DNA from: Ctenosaura bakeri | Taxonomy: Eukaryota > Chordata > Lepidosauria > Squamata > Iguanidae | Assembly (NCBI GenBank): GCA_948474755.1 | Contig: CAOLHI010001248.1 | Coordinates: 1-64,000, forward strand | Direction: 5' to 3' | Length of the DNA: 64,000 nt | Shown: in pieces, positions 22,387 through 33,729 of the stretch | Layout of the letters: each line of letters opens with the position of its first letter | Numbering within the stretch: position 1 is the stretch's first letter | The notes under the pieces: generated by a model | What the model was told of the DNA's origin: nothing | The model's input: the letters and a program-made list of their open reading frames with translations, nothing else | The model's database searches: none | Made by a program: the position numbers and the translations under genes

Positions 22387-22628
22387 TTTTTTATTTTATT
22401 TATTTATTTATTTGTATCCCGCCTCTCCACATGGATCGAGGTGGCGAACAACTTACAAATAGCATGTATTTCGAAGCATTTCTACACATGCCCCCAACAA
22501 GCTGGGTACTCATTTTACCGACCTGCGGAAGGATGGAAGGCTGAGTCAACCTTGGAGCCGGGCAGGATCGAACTCACAACCTTGTGGCTTGCAGTACTGG
22601 CATTTAACCACTGCGCCACCAGGGCTCC
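22387..22628 (-). mobile_element. Sauria SINE with L2-like 3' tail
   Basis: On the minus strand it starts GGAGCCCTGGTGGCGCAGTG, continues with GTTAAATGCCAGTACTGC, GAGTTCGATCCTGCCCGGC (B box), TTGACTCAGCCTTCCATCC and GGTAAAATGAGTACCCAGC, then GTTGGGGGCA. These are the tRNA-related head and body of the Sauria SINE. Instead of the BovB-like end, the last part reads GTGGAGAGGCGGGATACAA and then (ATAA)n, which is an L2/CR1-type tail. Confidence 0.85.
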
Positions 22629-22639
22629 AAGATGTACAG

Positions 22640-23015
22640 AATGATGTACAGTAATACCAACTCAAAAAATTAAAGCAAATGAAAGTAAAAAAGAATAGTC
22701 TAAAACATATTAAAGCATATAACAAGCTAAAACAAGTTGAAGTAGTTGAAATCATATACATGTGCAAACTGAATGAAGGCATTCAACCCCAAATGCTTTA
22801 ATAAGAAGCCAGATATGAACTTGGCATCAAAATGCAACTAATGGCAGCATTAATCAGGCCCCTAAGGGGAAGGCTTCCCACAACTAAGGCACCACAGCAA
22901 AGAAGGCCCTTTCCCATATCCTCACATAGTGCATTGTTTCCACCGATGGGACACAGAGAAGGTCCCTGCTGACAGATTTTAATCCTCAGGCAGGCATATA
23001 AATCTTTTACTTATC
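22640..23015 (-). mobile_element. L2-type LINE 3' coding end and UTR
   Basis: On the minus strand, AGGGCCTTCTTTGCTGTGGTGCC reads as the conserved RAF-A-VVP-LW segment near the end of L2 ORF2, followed by a GCCTTCCCCTTAGGG block and a T-rich 3' UTR. The Sauria SINE lies immediately downstream on the same strand, so the SINE may sit in this L2 UTR. Confidence 0.6.
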
Positions 23016-23279
23016 AAGACTATGCAATCTGTGCTACTTGCATACATACACCAAAATAATTCAGTAAAGATATTTGTAGGGAATGAGCAAGCAAGTCTAA
23101 ATAAACAATTCAATTTTAGCCCTAACTACAGCCTACTAACTGAAATCAATTTAAGCTACATAAGAATTGACTAAGAAATCTCATTCATTTTAATGTCTCT
23201 ACTCAAGTTCGAACTAAAATTGAATTTAACCCAAAGAGTGCTATGATGGATATCTCCTGGTTGCACCAAATATAATTAA

Positions 23280-23900
23280 TATTCAGGGGTAGCTCTGTTG
23301 GTCATGCAGCTAAACACAACAAAATTCAAATCCACAAAAACCCAATACCTTTATTGGCCAATCAAAATGCAGAAAGTAAATCATACAAGCTTGCAAAGTT
23401 TTATCAGGCAAAAATGTTAAAGATCACAGAAGATAAGAAGTTGGTCAAATATGATTAAGTTACCTTGTCTCTTTTAATACTTGGGTATAATACAACGCAC
23501 ACACAAAGGAGTGAAAAAAGACCATGTTGCACATACAATAAGCCAACTACAAATGATTAAAACATAAGTTTGAAATCACTTACTCTGCATTAGTATGATT
23601 AATGGGGCAGGCCTAGGGGTAAGACATTGTAGCAGTCCTGAGAAATGGCACAATTACTTCTTTTGAAAAGGAAAGTTAAAAGACTTGCTACAAAAGGGCA
23701 GGGAGTACAATTTGGCGGTTAATTAGCACTTCCAGTGAACCGCACCATTAAACACTGTAAACATAATTCCCAACCTGATCACTTTTTGACATCCTCATTG
23801 GTACGAAGTAAATTTCAATGAATGGCAATATTGATTGCTCTGTGTTAATTAAGAACTGGCAATCTCTCCTGAAATGTAAAAGGTGATTCACTGACCACTT
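23280..23900 (-). mobile_element. Penelope-like element UTR fragment (tentative)
   Basis: On the minus strand the sequence has GCCTGATAAAACTTTGCAAG, GATTGGCCAATAAAGGTATT and GGATTTGAATTTTGTTGTG, which resemble the terminal region of vertebrate Penelope-like elements (usually GATGAAG...GAAAGCTTGCA...CAATAAAGGTATT). There is no coding sequence here. A separate Penelope coding end is at 33.7 kb. The far boundary is uncertain, and part of 23760-23900 might be unique DNA. Confidence 0.45.
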
Positions 23901-23904
23901 ATGT

Positions 23905-24511
23905 CAACTTCAGTAGGAATGCAAAAGTGTAGGAGCCAAATGGCATGCTTTTTATCAACTTAACTGCAGAAGAGAACAGTACCATAAAACCAAGACAATG
24001 AAAAAGCTGATGAGGAATAAAATACTGTGACTATTGCTGAAACAAATTCGGAGGAGAAAAACAGTCAAGATATTATGTTATTTTTTTTAAAAAAAAAACA
24101 TACAGTAAAAATTGTGCAAAAACAGGGCAATTCATGGAAACCTGTTGATCAGTATCAGCCACAATGGAGAAACAGGGCTACAGAAGGAGGCCCTCCACAA
24201 GTGAATCAGATGTTAAAATGAATTCTACAACATTTCTGATTAAATATTTGAATTTTTTAAAAATGTTAAATTTTGTGCTTCATTATTTTTATTCCATGAA
24301 TAAGTTAAAAAAAAACAACAAAACAAAACAAAGAAATATATCATTAAGAGAAAAGAAAAAAAAGATGATATACATATATGTATGATATCAAGGTGTAAAC
24401 ACAGAATTATTTACAAATATAGTATTTTTTTAAAAAAGTATTTCATATCTGCTAGGTATATTTTACCATCTTTTTATCTAAGAATTATACTTTATTAAAT
24501 TACCATCATTG
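23905..24511. other. no recognised feature; A-rich
   Basis: Contains A-rich runs near 24080-24100 and 24300-24365. The frames 24027-24221 and 24164-24385 are low-complexity and not supported as genes. Confidence 0.45.
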
Positions 24512-24805
24512 TGTAACTTCTATCAGTATCAAATCTTTATTGAATCAGTCTACAGACTATATCAAATAATTAAAAAGAGGGAACAAAACCCAAAACATGG
24601 AAAAGAAAACCAGAACAGCATCATCAGCAAGGAAACACATCAACAAGTAATAAAAATATAAAATATAAAATACAAAACAATATATGCAGATAAAATAACA
24701 ATTTTCAGATTAAAAAGATTAAAAAGACCAACCCGTCTGAATCACTAGAACACCCCTCAAGTAATTAAAAAAAAGAGGTTACCCATGAGCCGGCAAGGCG
24801 GACCT

Positions 24806-25691
24806 TTAGTATACTTGCTTCCTCAATTTAGCTGCATAATATGCAAAGAGGGCCACTCTTTGAGTCACAAAAGGATTAACCCCATCCAAAAGGAAAGTCA
24901 GCTTGGACTCGTCATCCCACTCCCTCCAACTAACTAGAAATGGGTTGAAGTAGTGGACTCTAATGTTAACATATAGCTGACAGTGCAATAAGTAGTGGGC
25001 AAGATCTTCAATGGCAGATGCCCCTCATATGCAGATCCTATCTTGAACAGGGATACCCTGATAACGACCTTGCAACATCCTAGTTTCCATTTGCTCAAAT
25101 CGGAGCTGTATAAAGGCCGTGCACAAGTCCCTTTTCATTGCAAAGGACAAGTATTTTTCTTCCTGAAAAAGAGATTTGGCCTTTGCTAACCATTTCAGGG
25201 ATCTTACAGAAGACAGCGCAGCTAGATGTAATTGTGTTCTAATGTCCATCACTCTTTGTTTAAACATGTTTCTGGTATTGGACTTGCACAAACTAACAGC
25301 CTCAATGCTAAACCCTCCTTTGAAAGAATTTTTGAAAAAATTAAGCCAGGAGTTTCTTATAGGCTTAAGTGCTTGTTCGTTTAAACAGATCTTGGGCTAT
25401 CTGTCATCATTCATTTGGGATAGTTTAATCCAGAAATTAAATAACCTAAGGAGACATAGATCTGAAAATGGCTGCCATACCCAATTCAGCTCTGACTGCC
25501 TGGGCTGGAGAATTTCTTAGCACTCTCAGTATCAGGCTTAAAAATTTATTCTGGATTCTCTCAATATTCTTGATTGAAGCAAATCCCCAAATTTCTGCTC
25601 CAAATATTAACACTGGCAACACCTTAGACTTGTACACTTTTATAATTGGAAGAAGAGAGCCAGGGTATTTATAATTAAATAATTTATTCAA
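24806..25691 (-). pseudogene. LINE ORF2 C-terminal domain (broken)
   Basis: After the RT the frame continues with YKSKVLPVLIFGAEIWG, IERIQNKFLSLILRVL, then MKRDLCTAFIQLRFEQMETR and a DRICI...HYLLHCQLYVNIR segment, which looks like a decayed Cys/His zinc-knuckle. The end LTFLLDGVNPFVTQRVALF aligns by eye with the end of the plus-strand copy at about 56.65 kb. The C-terminal zinc-knuckle of non-LTR elements helps to bind nucleic acid. Stops occur between the segments. Confidence 0.7.
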
Positions 25692-25796
25692 TGTATGGAC
25701 ACTGGCTGAGGCTTTTAATGCATTCCTCTTTATGTGGGGAGACCAGGAACCTGAGGCTGAGAAGACAATACCTAAATAATTATAGGCTCTTACCTA

Positions 25797-26741
25797 TTAT
25801 ATTTCTTTAGAATCAACAAACCATTTATGACAGGTCCTCTTTTTGCCAAAAATTACAATTTTAGATTTACTGTTATTAATTACCAAATCATTTTGCTGAC
25901 AGTAAGCACAAAATTTTCTCAACTGTCTGCGCAGGCCTACCAGAGTTGTAGAAAGTAGAATCATGTCATCTGCATACAGGAGCACATTAACTGGTCTGTC
26001 CAAGACCTTGGGCATATGGAAATCAGAAACTGCATCATTGATATAAAAATTAAAAAGGTATGGGCCAGGATGCAGCCTTGACACACTCCTTTGAATATGG
26101 AAATTTTGTTTGTTAAGGCTTGGTTTACACCTGATCTAATCTGTAAACTTGTATCCCTGTGAAGAGCCATTATTAGATGAAGAAGCCTCCTATCAATGTT
26201 TGCCTTTATGAATTTTTTCCAGGGGAACCCTGTTAATTGAGTCAAAGGCTGCACTTAGATCCATAAATGCAGTATAAAGTTGACCACCCCTAGCCGTATA
26301 TTTTGAAATCAGATGCAGGAGAGTGAAGCAATTATCAATGGTGCTCCTTCCCTGTTCTTCCGCTAGGATGGAATTTTGTTCAGCTCAGTCCTCTAGTTTC
26401 TGCAAAATGGACTTAGCATAGATTTTGGCTGCAATATCTATTAAACTGATCGGCCTATAATTTTTAGGGTCCTGTCGATCCCCTTTTTTATAAAGAGGAA
26501 TAACTATGCCAAGCTTCCATTCATTGGGCATACATCCTGTGTCATTTATATGAGTGAATAAGCCAGCCAAAAGGGCAGCCCAGCAATCTATATTGCTCTT
26601 CAACAATTCAGGTGGCATGAAATGCTCTCCTGGGGCTTTACTGTTCTTCAAAGACTGAATGAGGGCTTTGACTTCCTGCCTGGTAACCACGGGCCAATTT
26701 GGGAAGTCATTTATGTTCCCAAAAGTCTCTTCATCCATCAA
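25797..26741 (-). pseudogene. LINE ORF2 reverse transcriptase domain (broken)
   Basis: The RT motifs appear in order: LKNSKAPG (motif 0/1), WKLGIVIPLYKKGD, DPKNYRPISLID, then after a frameshift AFDSIN (in the untracked frame near 26.25 kb), LFNFYINDA and VLLYADDMILLS with the catalytic YADD. YINDA...YADD and NSKSKIVIFG are typical for non-LTR RTs that have no RNase H. It is split into at least three frames. MITE A lies just upstream in the linker between endonuclease and RT. Confidence 0.85.
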
Positions 26742-26925
26742 GGAACTATCTGTTGTTAAGGGCTCTTTATATAGGTCAGAGTAAAAGGCTTCCCAGGTTG
26801 AAGAGAAATGGGGGTCCCAAGATCATAATGATAGTCACCCAATTTTCTGGTTACTAACTACAAGAACTGAGCTGAATTTTTACTAATGGCCACTGCTTCA
26901 AATCTGCCCAACATCTGGCAACACA

Positions 26926-27256
26926 GGCCCTTTTCTAAAGAGGGACGCGTGCACATTTTCTTATTTTTGGCTGTAAGCCAAAAATACTGGGCGGTTGCGC
27001 AATGCTCGTGGGGGCCTCGCACACTTACCTGCGTGTTGGGCGCCGAACAAGCCGGCCTGGTCGCTCTTCCTCCCCAGTGCAGCCTACAGCTCCCAGACTG
27101 TGCTGCGGAAGGAAGGGGCAGGGCGCTAGCGTGATGGTCAAGCTACCAGGAAGCGACCTGCGGGACGAAGGAGCGGGGAAACGGCAGCATTCTGGATGAG
27201 GCTTTTTGCACGAGAAGCCTTCCCCAGTTGTGTGAATGGGTAAGGTGCGAAAAGCT
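26926..27256 (+). mobile_element. MITE A copy 3, nested in the LINE
   Basis: The element begins GGCCCTTTTCT, contains TTTTTGGCTGTAAGCCAAAAA (near-perfect palindrome), GGTTGCGCAATGCTCG and ACTTACCTG at 27023-27031, and ends GGGTAAGGTGCGAAAAG. It interrupts the LINE between endonuclease and RT and must be younger than it. It is about 100 bp shorter than copy 1. No clear target duplication. Confidence 0.75.
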
Positions 27257-27378
27257 CTATAGTTGTTTTTTTACTGTAACTAGTTTTTTATATTTTCTCC
27301 TCATAATAAGCATAGAAAAATATGCACTGCTGTTAGGGGAGTTTTGAACCTTTCTTATTTGTTTCCTCAAGCATGTCC

Positions 27379-28565
27379 TCAGTCTATGACATTCAGCATC
27401 AAACCAAGGATGCTTTTTATTCTTACTGTTAATTGGGATAATAACAAAATTTTTGATCTGAGCGCAAATGGCATGTTATGTGGCCAGGACATGAGTAATA
27501 TTTGCCTCTGGACAGCAAATATACTACCAAGAACACCACCCACTTCCAACTTATAAAAAGAGCTAAGTTTCTTCACATCCACTTGCTGCCATCTTAGTCA
27601 TTTTTCTTGCACAAAATCAAGGCCCTGAGTCACCTGCCTGTCTACCTGTGTTGATTTTCTTAAATCAGATTTGAGCATTATCCAAGTGGATGGTTGGTGA
27701 TCGCTATTCTCTCAGATATTTACAGAAATACCGGGGAAAAAGATGTCTCTTATGTTTTGAGACACATATATAATCAATAGCGCTACCAGCCTTGTGGGTG
27801 AAATAAGTAAATGGATAAGGTGCTCTGTCATCATAAGGGCCAAGGGTCTGAAGTTCAAATGAAAACAAAAGCCCTAGAAATTTTTGCCCAGCTTGATTTG
27901 ATTTTTTATCACTAAAAACCAACAAAACACATCTTGCAATTCCCCCCTGGAGGCCTCCCAAATCTGCGATTTTTTGGAGTGATGTACCTATTCGGGCATT
28001 AAAGTTTCCCATCAAAATTATTAAAGCAGTTGGGAATCCCTTACTTAACTTGTCCGGCAGTTGCTCCAGGAGAGCCCACACTTCCTTAAAATAGTAAGGG
28101 GGAAATTTTCCGGAGGGATACAGATTTTGACCAGGATGATGACTGTACTAGAAGAACTCAACTTGACTATTAAGCAGTTTTGCAGTAAAATACAGAAAGA
28201 AACCAACTCTACCTTCCAGTCTAAGTCTTTTTTTGACTGCAATTAATAGTCCTCCAAGGCTTACCCTTATTTTTAATTTTCGTGCAGGTTCATACCAGGT
28301 TTTGTACCCGGACAACATTCCTGTCCCCAGCTTGGAGCCAGGTCTCCTGGAGAGCAATCAAATCAAAATTGGCTAAAAATCCAAAAAAATCCTCCCCAAA
28401 AAGGGAAGCCTTCCAGCCTGCTATATTCCAGGAGACCATATTAACTGGGGTGATGGAGCAATGACACTCATTCTTCAGGATTAAGCCTAAAGTCTCACTA
28501 TGCGCTGAGTAACAAGGGACCAGATAGACTAACAAAGGGGCCCAGAAATGAACCTGATTATCCAC
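27379..28565 (-). pseudogene. LINE ORF2 apurinic-type endonuclease domain (broken)
   Basis: The motifs of an exonuclease-endonuclease-phosphatase domain appear in order: VSWNIAGW, then LIALQETWL with the catalytic Glu, GNFNARIG (normally GDFNARIG, so the Asp is lost), SAIDYICVS, and near the end a SPTIHLDNAQI segment where the family has SDH. The domain nicks target DNA during LINE insertion. It is split over the frames 28565-28290, 28357-28148, 28081-27704 and 27582-27379. The D-to-N change and the frame breaks make it inactive. Confidence 0.8.
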
Positions 28566-29104
28566 ATTTGGTCAGTCAGTTTTAACCGACCTAGCAGACT
28601 GAATAAGGGGCTGGATCTTTTGCAATCAAGGTGAATAAGCTCATCTTTCAGAGGACTCCGTTTGCTGATACTGGATCTTATTGGGTGAGTAACAACTGAG
28701 TCAGAGGGTTTTGCCCCACATGAACCTGGTACTGTTCCCCACTCATCATCATCCAGGTACCTCATTTTAACCCAATTATTGTTGTTCTGTTAACCGTTGG
28801 CAATAAGTTTAGGTAGAACAGAAACTTCTCCCTTTATTTGGTTCATGGGCAGTGAAGGTGCCCTGTGATTTATGTCTACTGAGACAACCTGAGTTCTCCC
28901 ATTTTTCCCTGTATCCATACTTGCTACACCCCCCCGCTCAACTACTATCTGACAGATCTCCTGGACATCGCTTTCTATATTGGCATCTATCTGTTGCAAA
29001 CAAGTAACTTGGCTCTCTTTAGGGACAACTGACACTTTTGAGGAGAAAGGTGGTTTATGCTCTAAACAATTTCTCAACAGATCTAGTCTGTCCAAAATCT
29101 CTTT

Positions 29105-30797
29105 TTAAACAGGAGATGGCCAAGACCAAAATGAATTTATGAGAGCTTCCTCCTCTAGATTAAATGGCTCCATCCTTTCATTAAGAGTCTGACAAGTAAG
29201 TGGGTTAGCCTGGCAAAATGCATTAGCATGGGAGCCCAAACCCCTAGAAATTAAGTGGCTATCATTATGAAGATCCACCTGAGGCTCATTCAAATCAATC
29301 AAATTAACAGTATTATGAGCAGATATAGTATCCTTACCCAACCTCATATTATAAGAACAGTAGATTAGGGGTAATGGGGGGCTTGGTTTTCAAAAAATCT
29401 TACAATATTGATACCCAAGTTTGGAAAAACATTCTTAGCCTTATATATTGCATTGGCAATAGCACTATTTCTAAATGTAATTGCAGCATGAGCTTTAAAA
29501 CCATCATAGTAAAAATATTCCACTACAACTACATCCTTAAATTTCAAAACACCTGGTAAAGCTTCATTATTAACATCTAAGAAATGAAAAATACCATTCT
29601 GTAGTGTAAGAAAATCAGATGGCTTAGGGTAATTTAAAAAAAAAAACCCAAAAAAGCTTTTGAGGAATCAAGACCAAATTCCAGCCAGAGTCCATGACTT
29701 TATAACTTGTTGCTGCATCCTTCTGGGGGAAATTTTGTATATGAATCTGATTTCACCACCAGAAATTGAGCATTGTCTGTATTAGACCTCCAGTTAGAGC
29801 AAAGGACTTCTTCCCATGGGTCCAACAACTCTCCTGCCATGGAGACCTTTTCTGCTAGGAGATCCATAGAAGTCCCTGAACAGCTGCCTGCATCAACTGA
29901 CTGCAACGAATTAACAGTATTGTTATGCACACTCTCCTTTGCCTTCTTTTTTTTCTTTTTTTTGATTTTTCAAACAACTTTTGTGATCTGATTTTTTAAA
30001 AGAGTACGTGTTGTCCAATAATTTAAACAAATGCACCCAATCTCTTTTCCTGTAGCATCGTGATTGATTAACCTTCTTACTTATATTTTTGATTTTTGCT
30101 TTTCTTCTGTTTTTTACAAACTCCCCTTTTAAATCAGCCTTACTTTTTTATAGAATGGGTCCTTGGGGATTGTTTTCTTGACCCCGTTGCAGACATGACT
30201 CCTCCTCTAAGGACATTTGGTGTTAGTCTTCTCTCAAAAATTGGATAATTTTTGGCTAAAGCTGTCAGCAATTTATTGCTTTCTGCGAGGAAATTTTTAA
30301 CAAGTACAAGTTCCTCATACATCATGAGAAGCCCCCCTTGTAAAAGAATAGAGTTAAAGTCCAAATCCTCTGTTTGAATGCATACAAATTTCAACTTAGC
30401 ATTTGGACCGTTAGGCACATTGTAGCATGCAAGATCAATAAGCTGTTTTTGAGTGAACTCTTCTATCCAGGCAGCATCCTGAGCAGTTTTAATATCAGAA
30501 GAGGATGAGGCTTCAATTGACCCTTTTATGTATCTTACTTTGATTTAAAGGGCAGTCCATAATTGTCTCTATGTGGGACAGGTGGGAGGCAGAATCGTGT
30601 AGAAGGTTTGATGTCCTCTCAAATGGCCAGTGTGCTTTTTCTGATGATTGACAGGGGTCAGGTGATTGTGCTTTCTCCACAAAGATGCAACTTTGCTCCG
30701 CAAAGCACAACTCAGATGCAAGGTTGGAAAGAGCTAGCTCTGCAGAAGGGCTCTGTGGTGCTTGTGATAGTCCTTTAAGATCCAGAGTCCAGTTCAA
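29105..30797 (-). pseudogene. candidate LINE ORF1 remnant
   Basis: Between the 5' UTR and the endonuclease the minus strand codes several co-linear fragments: 30797-30513, 30418-30140, 29930-29700, 29547-29365 and 29347-29105. The second and third fragments are joined by Lys/Arg-rich sequence. The part at 29.93-29.36 kb (QFLVVKSDSYTKFPPEG, then HAAITFRNSAIANAIYKA, NIVRFFE) looks like an RNA-recognition fold of the kind seen in LINE ORF1 proteins, but that is inference. ORF1 proteins normally bind the element RNA. The frame is broken at least four times. Confidence 0.5.
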
Positions 30798-31424
30798 TGC
30801 TGAATTTGCAGGAAGTCTGCTTCAGCTTCCACCACTTTATCAGCTTCCTTGGGAGCAAAAAACTGTGATTTTCATCTGGTCTTTTCTAGGATTCAAGAGG
30901 ATACTCTCAAAAGCTGGCAAAATGCCTAAAGTTTTGTAGACCTTTCTAGTAAGCATGGCTTATTCTCTCAAGAGCTCTTGAAGTATCCAAAATTCGCCCC
31001 AACAGCTTTAAGATCATTAAGTTTTGCAGACTCTTTCAGTCAACAACAGCCTCCTTTCACCAGCAAAACAACGAAACAGCAAACAAAAAAAATATCCTTC
31101 AAAGTTAGTTCCTCGGCCAAAGACAACAACTGTGGCCAACAGCTGACAGAAATTCACCAAAAACACAACAACTTGAAGAAACTCAGCATTTGTAAATAAA
31201 CATTAGATAGCAGGAAGTCAGAGTACGAGGCAAATAGTAAAAATTATAACAGAAAGTAAATATAAAAAGTGGAAATTGAAGACAACATGAGAACGGCAAA
31301 GCAATAAAACAATAAAACAATGAAGCTATTAAACCAAAGAAAAACAAACAAACTGCAACAGAGACTCTGACAGAGCTACCAAACCCCGACACCATCTTCA
31401 CACCCAAACTCCCCCATGTAACTT

Positions 31425-33490
31425 GTACAAATTCCTACTTTGTCTTAATTTCCCCGTTTACCTTTAACCATAAATCATTAACTAATAACTCCTTTTCATC
31501 ATTTACAAGATGTTTATCAAATGTACTTCCTGCCTTCCTAAAACATTAAATTTCACATTTCTCAACCACTTCATCCAGGACTTCAGCCTACAGCAGAAAG
31601 ATAAAAGAAAGAAAAAAGATTGGTACTACTACATTAAGAACATGCAAGTGATGTGAAAAGTGAGCATCCTGCAAGTTTGTGCAAGCTGGGGCACAAATAT
31701 TTTTATACAGACCCATCTGGCCTCTGGTAGGTTTTTGTTCAGAGGTTTCTTCCTTGACAAAAAAGAGACCAGTCAAGGGTTGGTGTTAGGACATAGTGTG
31801 AATCTAGTCTAATATCTCTCAAGCCCAATGTTCAGGATTCATTATGGTCTTTGTACATTTGAAATGGGGGGGGGATGGAAAAACCAATGGGAAGAAGATG
31901 GAATTTAGAGGTAAAAATGACATCATTCACTCCCCATCCTATCAAAGTGTCTTCCTAGCAAAGCCAGTCTCCAGATTCCATTACACTGAAAAGACTGTTA
32001 TGAGGCAAGAATGTACACATGGAGTCTTCTGAGCAACTTAATGACCAGAAGTTGATCTGCCTTTGAGGCTACTATTCTCAGTGTAATTTAATTCAGTTTA
32101 GAGACTTCTCATATTTCTTTCTTATGTGAGATTACATGGCAGTTTTTCCAGTTACTGTGATAGCCACAAATAAGCGCAGATGGGAATGAAACATGTTTGC
32201 TCGGGAAATGCTGGGGTAACTTTAAATGGCAACCTTAAAATCCAAAGACACTGTTCAACAGCTTTTGCACAGCTCCCATTCACAGTCATGTGGACTGAAG
32301 AGGAGAGTGTCCTGCTGATAGTATTCAGAGGCTGATCAAAAAACACACTAGTACCCTCAGTCCCTTGTCCCCATTTCTCTGTAACACTAAATACAACTCA
32401 TCTCATGAAACCACAATACTGTGTTCCTCTATTTTCCATTGTGTGCCTCTGTAATGTTATGATGTCAAAATGCAAGTCAACTTGTACTAAATAGTAAAGG
32501 AAAACAAAGGGGGGGGGTCATAAAATTGTCATTTGAGTACTAGCTGTATATTTTTGTGTCATGTAACTCTCTCCTTAGGTATTTACAGGTAGAGGGAGAG
32601 TCTAAGGTAGCATTTGCAAAAGAAGTTCTGTCTCCAGTGGTAACATACAACGTCTCATATCCACTCAGTCACCAGTGAAGCTAGTTAATCATGAAAGAGG
32701 AAGAGGGTCTCAGTGGTATATTTTGTGCAGTGATAGCTTTATTTGAAACACTTTCAAAGTTTAAAAAACAGGAAGGGAATGCTAAGTATGGCAGAGCTGA
32801 TATAAAAAAATAATGGATGGATTACAGAACTTTCCTCTTTCAGCTCTCTTTCTGGCCACAAAAGAAAAAGAGTTAAATTGAAATATAAGTGACAGTACAA
32901 ATTATTATTTAAGCAGCAGTACTGTTTAAATACTCTTGGTCCATTTGTAAGTGCAGACTACAATATGTGAGATCCTCATAAAAGCAAATATATACTACTC
33001 CTTAATAATCTCTAGACATGCAACACACTTTGGATTTTCTTATGTAAACACAGTCTTTTAAAAAGACCTAGTGGAAAGAAACAAGGCAACAGTTAAAGAG
33101 AACAGGTGTAGACTTAATAACTTTTTCATTCATGTTAACCACTAGTAGTTTCAAGTGATAGCCTGCACATGTGTTTATGAGCCATTACAAATAATCACCA
33201 AACCAATAATTTTGTTTTCACTTCACATTAAACTGATCTCATTGGTGCTAGTTCATATAGCCAACTATACCTCATCAAGTGCTGAGCAACTGAGCTTTGA
33301 TAAAAATTTATGGGGTTATCATAACCACTTTGGTGGTCACATAAATCCCTTCCTATCTCCATATGAATAACTATGCAAATATGCCATGCTTGATTTACAA
33401 CAGGATACATGGATGGTAATACAGGGACAAGAACATACCACAAACCAGATGCCAACTCTATCCTCACATCTATGCTTGGAGCAATATTTC
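31425..33490. other. no recognised feature
   Basis: About 2 kb of AT-rich sequence beyond the 5' end of the LINE. Short G runs occur near 31867 and 32510. No gene or repeat family could be supported. Confidence 0.5.
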
Positions 33491-33496
33491 AGAGCC

Positions 33497-33702
33497 GGAC
33501 ACCGTTTCCGCACTACAGTGTTAAAGTGCTGCTATTCCACTATCAACCTCCTATGGAATTCTGGGGTTTGTCGTTTAGGGAAGGGCACTTTGAATTCTCA
33601 ACCAAAGAGCTCTTTGGTCTCAATAAACTACAAACCCCAGAATTCCACAGGGCGTTGAAAGTGGAATAGCAGCAGTTTAACACTGTAGTGCGGAAATGGC
33701 CC
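33497..33702. mobile_element. MITE B copy 2
   Basis: The left arm reads GTTTCCGCACTACAGTG, TGCTGCTATTCCAC and TATGGAATTCTGGGGTTTG; the right arm is its inverted copy (CAAACCCCAGAATTCCAC..., GTGGAATAGCAGCAG, ACACTGTAGTGCGGAAATGG). The two arms of about 75 bp are almost perfectly complementary around a short spacer, so the strand can fold into a long hairpin. Confidence 0.85.
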
Positions 33703-33729
33703 AAGAACATCACTCATAACATCAGAGGT

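Larger units (their letters stand above)
24520..31416 (-). mobile_element. near full-length EN/RT LINE, Vingi/Ingi-like (clade tentative)
   Basis: TGTAACTT lies at 24512-24519 and at 31417-31424, an 8-bp target duplication that fixes both ends of a 6.9-kb element (about 6.57 kb without the nested MITE A at 26926-27256). In minus-strand order it has a 5' UTR starting GGGGGAGTTTGGGTG, a candidate ORF1 (about 30.8-29.1 kb), an apurinic-type endonuclease (about 28.5-27.5 kb), a reverse transcriptase with YADD (26.7-25.8 kb), a C-terminal domain (to about 24.8 kb) and a 3' UTR ending AATAAAGATTTGATACTGAT. No RNase H was recognised. The endonuclease rules out R2/R4-type elements. All reading frames carry stops and frameshifts. 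A second decayed copy is at 54.85 kb. Confidence 0.85.
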
